A stretch of DNA of 64,000 nucleotides, from positions 614,838,755-614,902,754 of the forward strand of contig NC_081409.1 in NCBI RefSeq assembly GCF_030272615.1, written 5' to 3'. The translations under genes were made by a program, and so were the position numbers. Source of the stretch: Cryptomeria japonica. Its lineage: Eukaryota > Streptophyta > Pinopsida > Cupressales > Cupressaceae. Of the stretch, positions 21,617 to 64,000 are shown piece by piece; the first letter of the stretch is position 1, and the number at the start of each line of letters is the position of its first letter. The notes beneath the pieces are model-generated. The model did not search any database, had not been told where the DNA came from, and worked only from the letters and a program-made list of their open reading frames with translations.

Positions 21617-22472
21617 AATTGTTTATGTTTCAATTTCTAAATTCTTTATGTTTCAATTTGTTTAAATTCCTCACTTGGTTCATATGTTTCAATCGTCTCT
21701 TTGTGGGACTTTACTTTCACAATGATCTAGTAGACAATGCAATTTCTGATTTGTTTATGATTCAATTTGTGAATTGTTTATGTTTCAATTTCTGAATTGT
21801 TTATGTTTCAATTTGTTTAAATTCCTCACTTAGTTCATATTAATGCAAGAAACACACTCAGTTCATATTGATCAAAAGGAAATGCCCTATTTGAGAAAAA
21901 AATCAAACAAAGAATTGTTTTATAGTGCCTTAAAAGATATTTTGTTAGATACTGCCAACAAGGAAAACTTGGCAACTAACAAGATAACTAGTAAGGCACT
22001 AGAAAATAGTTCTTTGTCTGGTGCCTTTTTACAAATAAGACACTTCCTTTTATCATTTCGATGCAATGACCAAGTAGACATATTACACTGCAATTTATAT
22101 ATGATGACTGCAATTTGAATACTTATAAGTGTTCAAATTTCTCACTATCAAAAGAGGTCATATCATCTGATTATGGCCTTTTTGATAGTGAGCAATTTGA
22201 ACAGTTATGTGGCATGTTTTGATAGTGAGAAATATATGAGATCAGTTCAACTGATATATGAGAAATATCACATCACAAAAAATAAACATATGAGATTTAC
22301 AACAACACCATGAATTCATTGGAATATCCATCTAAGATATCTGAAAACAACGAAGTTCTGAAAACATTACAAAATATGGCATTATGTCATTCTATAATCA
22401 CATCACAGTTATATTGAAACTAAAAATTTGCTCTTCGGAGGGCTCACAAAATATAATTGATCACAAACTCGA
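21617..22472. repeat. Repeat-rich stretch with two foldbacks
   Basis: At 21617-21840 short segments recur (TTTATGTTTCAATTTCTGAATTG and variants). Two inverted repeats follow. Arms near 21908-21931 and 21996-22019 (AAAGAATTGTTTTATAGTGCC and its complement) pair with a few mismatches. A tighter hairpin lies at 22131-22202. No coding sequence is evident. Confidence 0.55.
22131..22202. repeat. Near-perfect 72-bp hairpin
   Basis: The left arm GTTCAAATTTCTCACTATCA pairs with the complement of the right arm (TGATAGTGAGCAATTTGAAC). Pairing continues through AGGTCATA/TATGGCCT to a loop of about 7 bases, a stem of about 32 bp with few mismatches. An extra half-copy (TTTTGATAGTGAGAAAT) is at 22217-22233. 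It may be a tiny foldback element or a transposon end. Confidence 0.7.
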
Positions 22473-25070
22473 TCAATTCTCCATATGGGTATTAAATGGA
22501 GGAGGTGTCAAAAATCCAACCCCAACAGACTGTGGCCTACTAGGGTTTGGCCCAACAACAATGTTTTCTTGGCTAGGAGGGGTTTGTAAACAACTTTCTA
22601 TTTGAGAAAGGAATGCCTGGTTTACACCTGAAGTAAGTTGCATGGTGTCTGAGGATCCAGGTGCAGTCCCAACTTGCATAGTATTAATAGTTGCAAAGGT
22701 TGGGGACAAGAGGTTCATCATTTCCATGAGAATTGGGTGTCGGATGGGTAGAGGTTTTGCGACTATGGCCACATCTTTTGTCCTCTTTGCACGCTTGGCT
22801 GCCTTTTCAGCTTTCATTCTCGCTTTCTCAAGCTTTGCTTCTGCATCTTTTTTTGCCTTGTCTTGTCTTCGATTGAACTTGTCTTGGGAATCCTGCAATT
22901 TTTGGGCCTGTTTTTCCACCCTCGTAGCCTCCTTTTCTATCGCTTCTGCTTCACGTTGTGCCTTCCTCTATCTCATTTGTTCTTTCTTTCATTCTGTCAA
23001 TTCCTCATCTCTTTTCCTTTCAACCTCTTTATCTTTTTTCCTTTGAATGTACTCATCAGATTTCAAGATTTGTGACTAGCTATTAAGACGTAGCACCCCT
23101 TTCCTACCTCCATGTGAAGATTGATTCATTCTCTGCACTGGAAGTCTTAAGAATTTGGTGATTTGCATTGGCACTTGCTGCCCATCCCCTTGTGTACATG
23201 GCACAAACTCAGGTTCATCTTCACTTATGTGAACTTTGTCTTCACAATCAGCACCATCTTGTTGCTCCAAGTTGACTGCATTGGTGAAGTAATGTATCAC
23301 ATCTGCTGGATCAATTTCTGGCAAACTTGGCATGGAAAGGGTTACATCATCACAGTTGGTTGCTTCTTGGGTCTAGTCTGGTATGTCAACTTGTGTTGGT
23401 AAAGACATGCCTATTGATGTACTTTCCAAACCCTCATTTGGTTGGTTGGTTTGTGGGGGCAGACCTGCTTCGGTAGTTTGTGGTGTCAAACTTATACCCT
23501 CAACCGTTGTTTGTGTTCTGCTATGGCGTTCTACAAAATCTTGAATGTCTTCCTCATTATAACCAGCCATCCGCAAGCAAGCTTCCGATGCCATATACAT
23601 TGGTTCTTCATCCCTTGAAGTGGCATCATGTTATGTTCCAACAGCTGGTTGTATATCAACTGCAACCTCAAATGTCTCACTTGGTCTCATATCATTTTGT
23701 AATGCGTATCGATTAAGTGGCCAAATCCCTGTCCTACGGAGGCCACTGATTATATTAGTCGATGTCAATGCTTAGGCAAAGGCCTTGCTCGCAAGAGTTG
23801 TCAACTCTTCCCTTCCAATTTCAATTTGTAGGTGCTTTGACATCCATATACTTCTCTGTTGTTTGAAATAATTCTTGAAAGGTGAGAATACAGAGACATC
23901 AAGTGGTTGCAGTTTGTGGCTTGTATGAGCCGGAAGGGTTACCAAATCTATACCTATCTGCTTTGCTTCTTCAATTGTCTTGAATGCTGCATGGTTGCCA
24001 TGACCATCGCATATTAGTAGGGCCCTATGTGAGGGTGAAACTCCATCAGGGACTGAACCTGCAAAATGTTCCAACCAATTTAAGAACAGCTCATTTGTCA
24101 TCCATGCATGTTCTTGGACTGCCATGCATGCTCCTGGCTCATAGTTTGCAATGTAGTTTCGGATAAGTCTCTTAGATTTGAACAAATAAAATCCAGGAAT
24201 GTTGAAACCACATGCACTAACACATGTCAAAACAGTAATCCACTCTCTACTCTTGGAAATTAGGTGCGGTACACACCTCTGGCCCAATTTGGCTATCACT
24301 CTCATTCCACAATTCCTCCCAACTTGCACAACAGTCTCATCACAATTCCAAATCTGACTACTACCATAGTGATTGAGGTTGTACATTACCTCCAAGTTGT
24401 CATAGAAAAAGGCAACAATAGAAGGTCGAAGCATAATAGCCCTATCGGAGTCCACTCATTCTGTTGTTCTCATCGTCAAATTAGGGTGCCTTCGTCTAAA
24501 ACCTGTCCACCATGACCTCCCTGGCATCCCATTTTTGAATGGACTAGGCATATTCTCGATAATTTGGGCAACAATTGATTGAAGTTGACTGATTTGGAGA
24601 CCGTGACCAATTTCAGCCATGTCTTCGCACCATTGGACAACTTCATCCTCCTCTACTGATAAAATGGTGCATGGACCCCTCACAGTCGTTGTTGTGGTTC
24701 CCATCAATCATGCCCTCAAAGAGGCAATGGGGATATCATACTTGATTGATGTGCCTCTAAGAGACATGTGCTTGTCTTCTATGCATAGTATTGCTTCTTT
24801 CATATCAAATATGCTCCATTTTGGTTTGGGAACCTTTGAGGCCATTTGTACTTGTGGTGTTTCTGGAATAGGATTACAATCTGCAGTAGAATGGTCATGT
24901 ACAGCAGTAGTTTCCACATCAGTTGCATTGTTAGGTGAATGGTCATCTACAACAGGAGCCACTGGGTCTTTATTTTGGACAAAACTATCTTCATCAAGGA
25001 AGTGCACCCCACGAGTGACTCTAACTGTTCGACGCCTAACACACATGTTTCTCTTTCTACCTTGTGCCAT
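22473..25070 (-). pseudogene. Pogo/CENP-B-type (Tc1/mariner superfamily) transposase
   Basis: One frame runs from ATG 25070 to TGA 22473, about 865 codons, with eight internal stops (24708, 24456, 23772, 23631, 23373, 23076, 22989, 22968; lower coordinate of each) and no frameshift. Residues about 75-120 form a psq-like helix-turn-helix, and 121-205 a CENP-B/Tc5-type DNA-binding domain (GMPGRSWWTGFRRRHPNL). The DDE_1 catalytic domain follows: NCDET (D244), LICDGHGNHA (D355), LPAHTSHKLQPLDVSVF (D391), a DD35D spacing. A C-terminal Lys/Ala/Glu-rich coiled coil lies at about 665-745. Such enzymes cut and paste at TA sites. Terminal inverted repeats were not found. The stops make it inactive; host domestication is unlikely. 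Confidence 0.85.
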
Positions 25071-27324
25071 TATGTTCAGTGAACCTGCAACAATAAGGTA
25101 CCAATGATAAAATGCAACTGTGTGTGCCTATATAAATATATATACAAAGATAGATCATTGAAATGAAACCCTCAATGTCACTGAGATAAATGATGAAAAA
25201 CAAATCAATTTTTGTAGATACTAATGAGTACAAATCCATCATTGAACATCTTTGAACAAAATAAAATGGTAGTGTCTCTATTTCTGTATGCATGATAATA
25301 TAGACAATAACCATATAGCCAGAGAACTCGAAACAATCATGCGGGAGTTCAGTATGTAACTGTGATGTGATTGAGAATTGGATATTGTTGATGTTCTATT
25401 AGATAATGAACAATTACATCATTGAACATGTTTCAACATTATTAAACTGTAAAAGAGCATTGAAATGGAACTGTAAACCACATACAAAGAAATCATCAAT
25501 AAACAAAACATAATGCAGCTACGAAGGAGGTAAACCATCATTGGACATCCAATATGGCTGTTAATATTATTTATAGTGACTATATTGAAAGAATTGTTGG
25601 TTTATTGAAAACAGTATAATTTCAATTGAAAGATTTATAACATTTAACGTTGACTGCAAAGGGAATTTAGTTTTTCCATGTGTACCAAACCTGAATGTGG
25701 GCCCTTGAATAAAGAACGTGCAAAGAGTATCACTGTCGATCATGTCATTCTATGCTTTGAATGAAACTTGTTTTTTTTATTTTGATTTTATACAAATTCT
25801 TGGATATTGAGGAGCCTTAAACCAGTTGTTGCAAATGTAAGTACCAAATGCAGATCCATTTAATTCATAAAGTTGTGAAATGATATTTGAAAAAATGTAC
25901 ACTTGAGTGTCTAAGAAATCTAAAATTGATTGTTTTTGTCATTGTAATTGTAATTGGAGTACATTTGTACCTTTTAGCCACTTGCATAAAGTGGCAAATG
26001 TAAACATTGTTTTTTTTTTTTTTTGAATGTTTATCATTTGTGCAAGTTGTTCTGTATTAAAATAGGAAATGTACCATTAGTTGTTTATTTTTACTTTTTT
26101 GTTTTCAACTACTAATTCATTTGTGAACATGTATTGGTGTTGAAATAAATATTTACCGGTATTTTTATATTTATGTACTAACAACTTCTTTTTTATGTTT
26201 TGGTGGGTCAACATGGTATTACGGTGACGGTTATTGAAACTATGTTATCTATTGGTACTCTTCCCCTAGTTCCCAAAATTGTAGTTCCATATTCTTAAAA
26301 TGTGAGCCATTAACAATCGTTGAGGCCAAGGACTTGCCATCAAAAAGAAAGATCAATGAAACATGAATACTCAAAAGTAAATCCTTGAGTAAATAAAATC
26401 TCATCTTTAGGTTCAACTAAACTCAACTGTTCTTAGAGGTATCCTTATTAAGACAAAAATGGGTAACACGACTAAAGGGGAAAATTACATCCAATGTATG
26501 TCGAACCCCAAGATTTCTCATAAATCTATAACACACTACTTTCGAGACCTCCCATTAAACCTGTAACATTCTTGCACATGCATCCAAAGATGACAACATT
26601 ACAATATCTCTACAAATGAACATTTCACACACATACAATGTGCAATATTTGCATAACATAATTCTCCAACAATCTATCAATTTCAAGTCACTGGGAGTAT
26701 GCTCTAAGGCAAAACTGCAAGGTTTCCAAATTGTACACAAGAGGCTAAGTAAAACTGGATGGTATTAAAAGTTAGCAAGCACTTCATAAATATATTATAA
26801 AACAACAGTAAAAAGAACCAAAAGGTGAAGGTGTAGGTTGCATTAAGGAGTGAAAAAGAGATGAAATGGGAAGCAAGGTTTGGAGTGCAACTCACAAAAG
26901 TTGCATACATGGATGCAGACTCTAAAAGCCCACCGAGAACAAAGGAGGCATAGATGCAAAGTGGAGCTATAAAACAAGTTCTTTATAATTGCAAACGTAT
27001 ATACAGAGTTGAAAGTTTCGCTAGCATGGAAAAAACACCCCTCAAACTTGAAATTTCCAAAAAATAATCATGACAGAATAAAATGGGCATAGAACACATC
27101 TTTGAACATGACTTAACCAGCATGCCCCATTTATGCGTTACCAGATCAGTAATTGATTATGGCCAAAAACAAAGGCCAGGCACAAAACTTTCAAGCACGA
27201 AATGCAAAATTTAAGAGGACTGCCAACAAATACCGTCATAACTTTTTTTACCGATCATGAATCAATAACAATTATTTTATCAACGTGTGTGACATCAGAG
27301 ATTTTAAACAGCACCATGAATAGT
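25071..27324. other. Gene-poor, AT-rich DNA
   Basis: No ORF beyond about 85 codons and no recognised domain. Poly-T runs occur near 26010 and 25770. Part may be the terminal region of the pogo-like element, but no inverted terminal repeats could be matched by eye. Confidence 0.45.
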
Positions 27325-27722
27325 ATTGAGATACATCCAATTATAAATAAAACAGCAAACTTTACTACAACTGACCACAAAATCACAAAATGTGAGTCAG
27401 ATTGTAAAGATTATCATCAACCCATAACCTTTCTACTAAGAATTGAAACCCAATTACACCATAAAATCTGGTATGTTCAGAGTCCCACAATGGGAGATAT
27501 TTGTCTGTTTGTGTAAAGTAAAATGCCTTTATCAGTTTAAGTCAACAGCATTGAGATCTGAAATCCACTTACAAATAAAGCAGTAAACTTAATACAGCTG
27601 ACAAAATATCACAATATAACAAGTTGGGTCAAATTGTAATGACTATATCATTAACCGATAACCTTTCTAACAAGCATAAAACTCGGTATCTGCAGTCCAA
27701 AAATGTGAGATATTTACCTGTT
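27325..27722. repeat. Diverged tandem duplication (~180-bp unit)
   Basis: About 27325-27511 and 27548-27722 are similar: both run from ATTGAGAT...AAATAAA-CAG-AAACTT through CATAACCTTTCTA or GATAACCTTTCTA to GAGATATTT-CTGTTT. Divergence is substantial, so the duplication is old. Confidence 0.55.
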
Positions 27723-28496
27723 TCATAAGGAGCTTTATTTCCGATTTGGAAGTTACAAGAAATGCAAACTTGCAGTGAAAGGTCACTTCATTTTCATTCC
27801 CCTTCACTGCTGAAATAAATGACAACTGGCAAAGGACGCCATTGGTTTACATCAAATTTGAATTTTATTCACATTCAAGTGCTTTTGCACTGTAAGAATA
27901 AAGAATTCATAAAGCCTAAGAATCAGCTTCAAATTGAAAATCAAAAAAATAGAATAGGGGAATGCCCCCTCTTAGGCTTCATGAAAAAATTGAAAGAAAA
28001 ATGAGCATTATTTTACAGTTAGGCCTGTTGTATTAGCTGTTACATTCTACCCACCAGCTGTCCTAAAATAATAAGCTTTTTTTCAAATGAGAAGATGGAA
28101 TTGTCGACCCCTTTCTATTTCTAAGTTGTCCATCTGGCAGGCCATCCCACTTAAGACTGGAATAAGAAAAATGTTAACCCTTGCAAAGGCTTCTCCATAG
28201 GAGAGTAACACCTCAAATAATTCTTAGCAGCAGTCAGGAATCAATTCAATTCTGTACACGGAACGTATAGGTAACATGCTGCTAATCTATTGGTTGGAAA
28301 AAAAATGTGATTAGAAAATGGGGGCTATGGTTAGTCGAATTCCATATCAGGTACAGGAGCCTTCAGTAAGAAATAAATGTTGCTAAATGCCCTTCCACTT
28401 TCGATTCCTCTGAACATCTCGTGTCTTCGCCACTTTTAAACGATTTTTAAAAATTTCCTGATATGATACAAATGTCTTGTTATCTGTTTGATCACG
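27723..28496 (-). other. Likely 3' untranslated/flanking region of the demethylase gene
   Basis: It lies directly downstream (minus strand) of the proposed last exon. No coding sequence is seen. The exact polyadenylation site cannot be fixed from sequence alone. Confidence 0.35.
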
Positions 28497-59845
<31,349 letters not shown>

Positions 59846-60221
59846 TCACCGGACACAAAAAAAGCTCTGTTGTTATTTTCTTTGCACTCACATTTCCTTA
59901 TCCTCACCTGTTCAACATCCAAATTATAAATGATAAAATATTAAAATCGCCTCAAGGCTGATCATCATCAAATGATTTTCTAACTTTAAATTATTGAAGT
60001 CATATATTCTTAAGTTGTGTGCCTAATATTACAATATAAACTTACTTCAAACAAGGTCAACATCATAGAACAAAATCAAGTTGAACAGATACATATTTTG
60101 TTCTGTCCAAATCTTATCTACCCTGCAAAAAATGGAACATGTAAAAAACACAAAAACACAAAAAATTCTGTTCAGTAGAAGTGAGTTCTTTCAGCAGTTC
60201 AAAACCCAATATATCATATAC

Positions 60222-60364
60222 CTCAAGTAAGTGCAAGAGACTGAACTACTTTGACCTTCCGGTGGAGAAACATGGACATGAATAAAGTGTCTATTGTGTT
60301 ACACCACCGGCATGCCAGTTGCCCCTCTCTATTTCATGAAATCTTGTGCCTCAAACTTTAGGCA
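60222..60364 (-). other. JMJ13: Possible 5' untranslated exon of the demethylase gene
   Basis: It is bounded by a good acceptor (TTTTTTTTGATGCAG) and a donor (TTGAG|GTATAT). All three frames contain stops, so it can only be untranslated. Confidence 0.4.
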
Positions 60365-63300
60365 CTGCATCAAAAAAAATTGTAAACAACAAAAGTGAGA
60401 AGCAAGAGTATGAACGATTCTTGTAATTAACTGCAACCTGAGATGTTTTAGCACAAAAATACTAGGAAAATACTATGGAAGAGCTGTCGCATTATGCACT
60501 GGAACAGATAAACAAAAACATTGCCTTCATATAAACTACTTAGAAGAACCAAGAAATAAAGCAAAATTCAAACTGTTTAAGAAGGGCTTGGTGCATTAAC
60601 CATGGAATAAGTCACACAAAATAAATTATAAATCACAATCTTCAAATATAGCACTAAGATAAACAAAGGGCAAATTAAAATTGAAGCTGTATCAGAGGAA
60701 AGATGAGTAAAAATAAAAATCACTGCCCAATATCTTTGACTGTGGTATGGGAAAATATTAAAATATAAGAAGACCACTGGTGAAAGATTTTAGAGTTCGC
60801 CAAATACATAAAAACCTAACGCAATGATATCAATATATTTTGAATATAATATTCTAAAAGTGAAATTGTTTGGTTTTCAAATGCATCAGGCACACATGCT
60901 TCATAATCTATTTTGGGCGATTATGAACTGCAGTGTGTCACCATCACTGTCCCGGTTCATCCATTAGAAATGTTTCTTCATGAATTGTGCATGTGTCTAA
61001 ATTAATCGATTGGATACAAGTGTAATGTGCCATCGTAATGAATTAACAAACTCCTGCTAAAATCCCTAATTATAACTCAATAATTTACTTTTTTAAGGTA
61101 TAATTGTACAGTCTATTACTATTACATCATAGTTTAGTACATGGGTTTAGATATTAATTTAAAATTTTAAACAGATAGTTAATAAATAATAACTTAATAG
61201 TTAATGTGATTTTGCAATAGGATTAATATATTTTACTTACTTTTATTTTGTTGTTGAATTCCTATTATTTTTAAGTACACACTCTATTTTTAACGAGAAT
61301 AGGATGTGTACTCCAAAATAGTAGGAACCCAACAACATTCTATAAGTATCTCTTTTTTTATCAAAATAATAATATCCTGTTATCGTTCATTTCATTGCAA
61401 AAACACAATAGGAGGTGGTGGGAAATGAAGGAGGACATTGCTGCCAAAGAGGAGCTACAGAACAGCTTGAATTCCATGATTAGTTTAACATAAGATAAAA
61501 TCTTACTATATGTAGTGTTTCCACAGTGTATCAAAATATGTAATAATTTACTAGAATTCAACTGCATAGTTTCAAGTTAATATTCATGAGTGGTGGTTTA
61601 CTAGAACCCATCTCTTAGGAAAATGCAAAAAATTATTATCTGAACCACCATAAACAGTAGACGAAAAAGAAAAACCATTGCCCTTAAATGGTGCAGTGAT
61701 GATTTGCTATTGCATCTGGGCTTTGATCTAGCAATAGTTGTGTAGCTCTCAAAATCAATAATAATGGTAACAGACGAAAATAAGCTGAAAGGGCAAACCC
61801 CCTTAGAGCACGAGCAAAAGAAAAGCCATCATTCAAAGTTGCTGACCCATTTTGCCAAGTCCAAGACCATGAGAGCATGAGATTAAATTAACTTTTTAAA
61901 AGAGAAAGAAAATCCATAAGAGCATGAGATTCAACCAGCTTTTTTGAAGAAAAAGAAAAATTCCTCATTTGATATAAGTCATTCGTTTTGCCAACTCCAA
62001 GTCCCTACAAGCATTAAACTCAACCAACTACAAAACACAAAACAAAAGCCCTTATTTGGAGTAGCTTATTCATTTTGCACTAATCAGGTCAGTCTTGTCA
62101 AGCCTAAGACAAGTCCAAATATGGGTGCTATGGATATGACAAAAAGATGAGATGCTTCTTACAAAGATGACCCAGGTTCAAAACCTACACATCTGATCCA
62201 CATGTTAAGCAGTCTGGACTTTCAACATTAGTGTGGCTCGGTGAAGTGCAGAGGAGTTGACTTTCGATGCATCCTTCATCCAAGGCAGTATGACAACATA
62301 GCTGTATCTCAGATTAACAAGAATTTCTGTGATACGATGACAAACAAAACAGCGTAAAGGGAAGGATGTACCTCCTAGATAATTAAGGGAGCCTTGACCT
62401 TTAAAAAAGGTAATTATTTTCCTCTTTCCAAGGTGTGAGACACAAGAGTGGTGACACTTAAGAGCGTAAGATCATGACCCAGATTTAAATATTCTTCACC
62501 TCGATGTGCCCATAGAAATATCATGGGCATCCATAAATCTAGTTATCACATGCATGCTGTGATATTTTAGTGCAAAGCATATTGGGAAAATTTGTGAACG
62601 CAGTACTTCTGGCAACATGTTGGGCTAATAAATCTCAAGCTTGGCATAGATTCAGTGGCATACCTCCAGGTCCTACCCATAAACTCACCCGAAATTTACC
62701 GTGAAAAAACATTACTCATGCTCTCAAACAATATTTATTACGAACATATAACAGGGAAAATGAGGATTTTATTTTTCATAGGTAAAAACGGGCTGAAAGC
62801 CAGGAAAGACCAAGCCTCCTAAGGTAATAAAATGTGTATTCCACGGGAATGCATTTCCACCCCTTGTTAATGGTTTCCCTTCCCACATCTCGCTGCTATT
62901 TTAATTTTGGGGTTACCTCTAGCCCCTAGGCATCCTCTTTCCCTATTCTAGTATCTCCCCATTTCGTAAAAACGGCACAAGGCAGATCATACTTATAAAA
63001 TCCTAAAAGCTGTTCTCAACAACCTGCTAAAACCTGCAATTCCCTATGACGCGTGACCAAGGCATCCCAAGGACTTCCTCGTACAAGACCCCTCCTACAA
63101 ATAAAATAGTCATCATATGCTAGAAACCCTATGTGCCTAGGGTCGCGGCTTTAAAGAAATCCGAAACCGCCATCAAACAGAAATGGATGGAAAAACAAAA
63201 ACAAATATTAGGGTTTCAAAGAACAATGTCAGCTCCCGCGAAGAACTTGCTCCGACTAACCAGATCAAAGACGGCCAAACCCCACTCCGCCAAATTTTGA

Positions 63301-63662
63301 AACAAGAGAAAAAAATAAAACAACCATAATAAAACTAAAATCGTGCTTCTGATTCCAAAGAATAACATATTTAAAAACAAATGCACCGAAAAAAAATGGG
63401 CTATGAACGTTAAAAGATATAATAAATTAAAAAATTGCCGAAAAAAAAATCCTGTCTATAACAGAGAGTGCCGGCACAGAAATGCAAATAAATGAACATA
63501 CATTGTCAACATACAAGCCATAGACGACATTACTGAAACAAAATGACAGAAACCCAGAAAATTCACAAGAAAAAATTACAGAGCCCTTTGACAGCAATTC
63601 TACATTTTCACAATAGGTGATAAAAATTGATTAAAACAAAATGAGTCGCAGAAATAATTTAC
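60365..63662 (-). other. First intron of the demethylase gene
   Basis: About 3.3 kb without ORFs of note or recognised transposon signatures, AT-rich between 60800 and 61350. Confidence 0.45.
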
Positions 63663-63835
63663 CAGTGGATTTCCGCCATGGATTTGTAGCTCCTGTAGCC
63701 GCTGGAAAAAGATGAGGCCATTTACTGTTGCGATTACCGTATATTAGCAAAAAAATTAAAAGTAACGAAAAAAATTATAAAAAAAAGCCCCCTGAATTAG
63801 CAACAGAAGAGAGAGAAAAAGAAAGAGAGAAGAGA
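63663..63835 (-). other. JMJ13: Probable first (5' untranslated) exon with an upstream ORF
   Basis: It lies just below the TATA box. It has a pyrimidine-rich leader (CTCTTCTCTCTTTCTTTTTC), an ATG at 63721 (MASSFSSGYRSYKSMAEIH) and a donor CACTG|GTAAAT at 63662. Spliced to the exon at 60364, the upstream frame stops within three codons. Confidence 0.45.
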
Positions 63836-63857
63836 AAATTGTAATACAAGGGGCCGA

Positions 63858-63866
63858 TTATATATG
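63858..63866 (-). promoter_or_regulatory. Demethylase gene TATA box
   Basis: Minus strand CATATATAA, about 30 bp upstream of the pyrimidine-rich leader. The interval to 64000 would be proximal promoter. Confidence 0.5.
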
Positions 63867-64000
63867 AAAAGGACAGAAGTGCAGTTGACCAGCTGTCTAT
63901 CCCAATGACGATCTCCGCCGTCTTTTAGTACGGATTAACACTTTGTGACAAATCGGACCGTCAGATCGCGCCACATAGGACGGGCGGAGGATGACATGTC

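Noticed and set aside
22642-23075. Plus-strand Phe/Ser-rich hydrophobic ORFs suggesting membrane proteins
   Set aside because: They are antisense to the Lys/Ala/Glu-rich coiled coil of the transposase.
60222-60364. Coding exon of the demethylase
   Set aside because: All three frames contain stops within the splice-bounded interval, so at most it is untranslated.

Overview
The window looks like nuclear DNA of a seed plant with a very large, repeat-filled genome, most likely a gymnosperm such as a conifer. The grounds are one ordinary multi-exon plant gene with an apparent intron of about 27.9 kb, several layers of nested LTR retrotransposons, and AT-rich non-coding DNA. The species cannot be named from the sequence.

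Left part (1-21616). A degenerate Ty3/gypsy element of the Tat type (called T1 here) runs on the plus strand: reverse transcriptase, RNase H, a second RNase H, integrase, a long tail with an antisense plant-mobile-domain (PMD) ORF, a polypurine tract and a probable 3' LTR at 20400-21616. Its polymerase region is split at 4486-4490 by a young, complete, minus-strand, gag-only LTR element (T2, 4491-12337, target-site duplication GCTAG) with an intact 1144-residue ORF. The antisense PMD ORF is itself split by a complete 334-bp TRIM (18486-18819, duplication GAATC) whose 135-bp LTRs each contain a tRNA-like sequence.

Middle (21617-28496). Foldback repeats, then a minus-strand pogo/CENP-B-type transposase whose frame is continuous over 2.6 kb but carries eight stop codons, then gene-poor DNA.

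Right part (28497-63866). A minus-strand gene for a JmjN-JmjC-C5HC2 histone demethylase of the JMJ13 type. Nine coding exons lie between 59827 and 56570, and a phase-compatible final exon lies at 28715-28497. The intron between them holds a degraded non-LTR element, other repeats, and four large LTR-like units (LTR-A to LTR-D), all single TGTTG...CAACA units with no partner LTR. Three have perfect 5-bp target duplications. They are nested: LTR-D inside LTR-C inside LTR-B. LTR-C contains a gene with its own promoter, a 196-bp 5' intron and an ORF of about 1,000 codons, now broken. LTR-D is the same unit with most of that ORF missing. LTR-C and LTR-D carry arrays of a hairpin motif of about 35 bp at about 165-179 bp spacing. 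LTR-A and LTR-B carry a different palindromic motif at about 85 bp spacing. All four share an 18-bp palindrome made of two telo-boxes at a fixed distance from the TATA box.

The most unusual material is the gene-bearing, hairpin-array LTR family (37721-48990) and the TRIM with tRNA-like LTRs. No database search was possible, so novelty is unproven.
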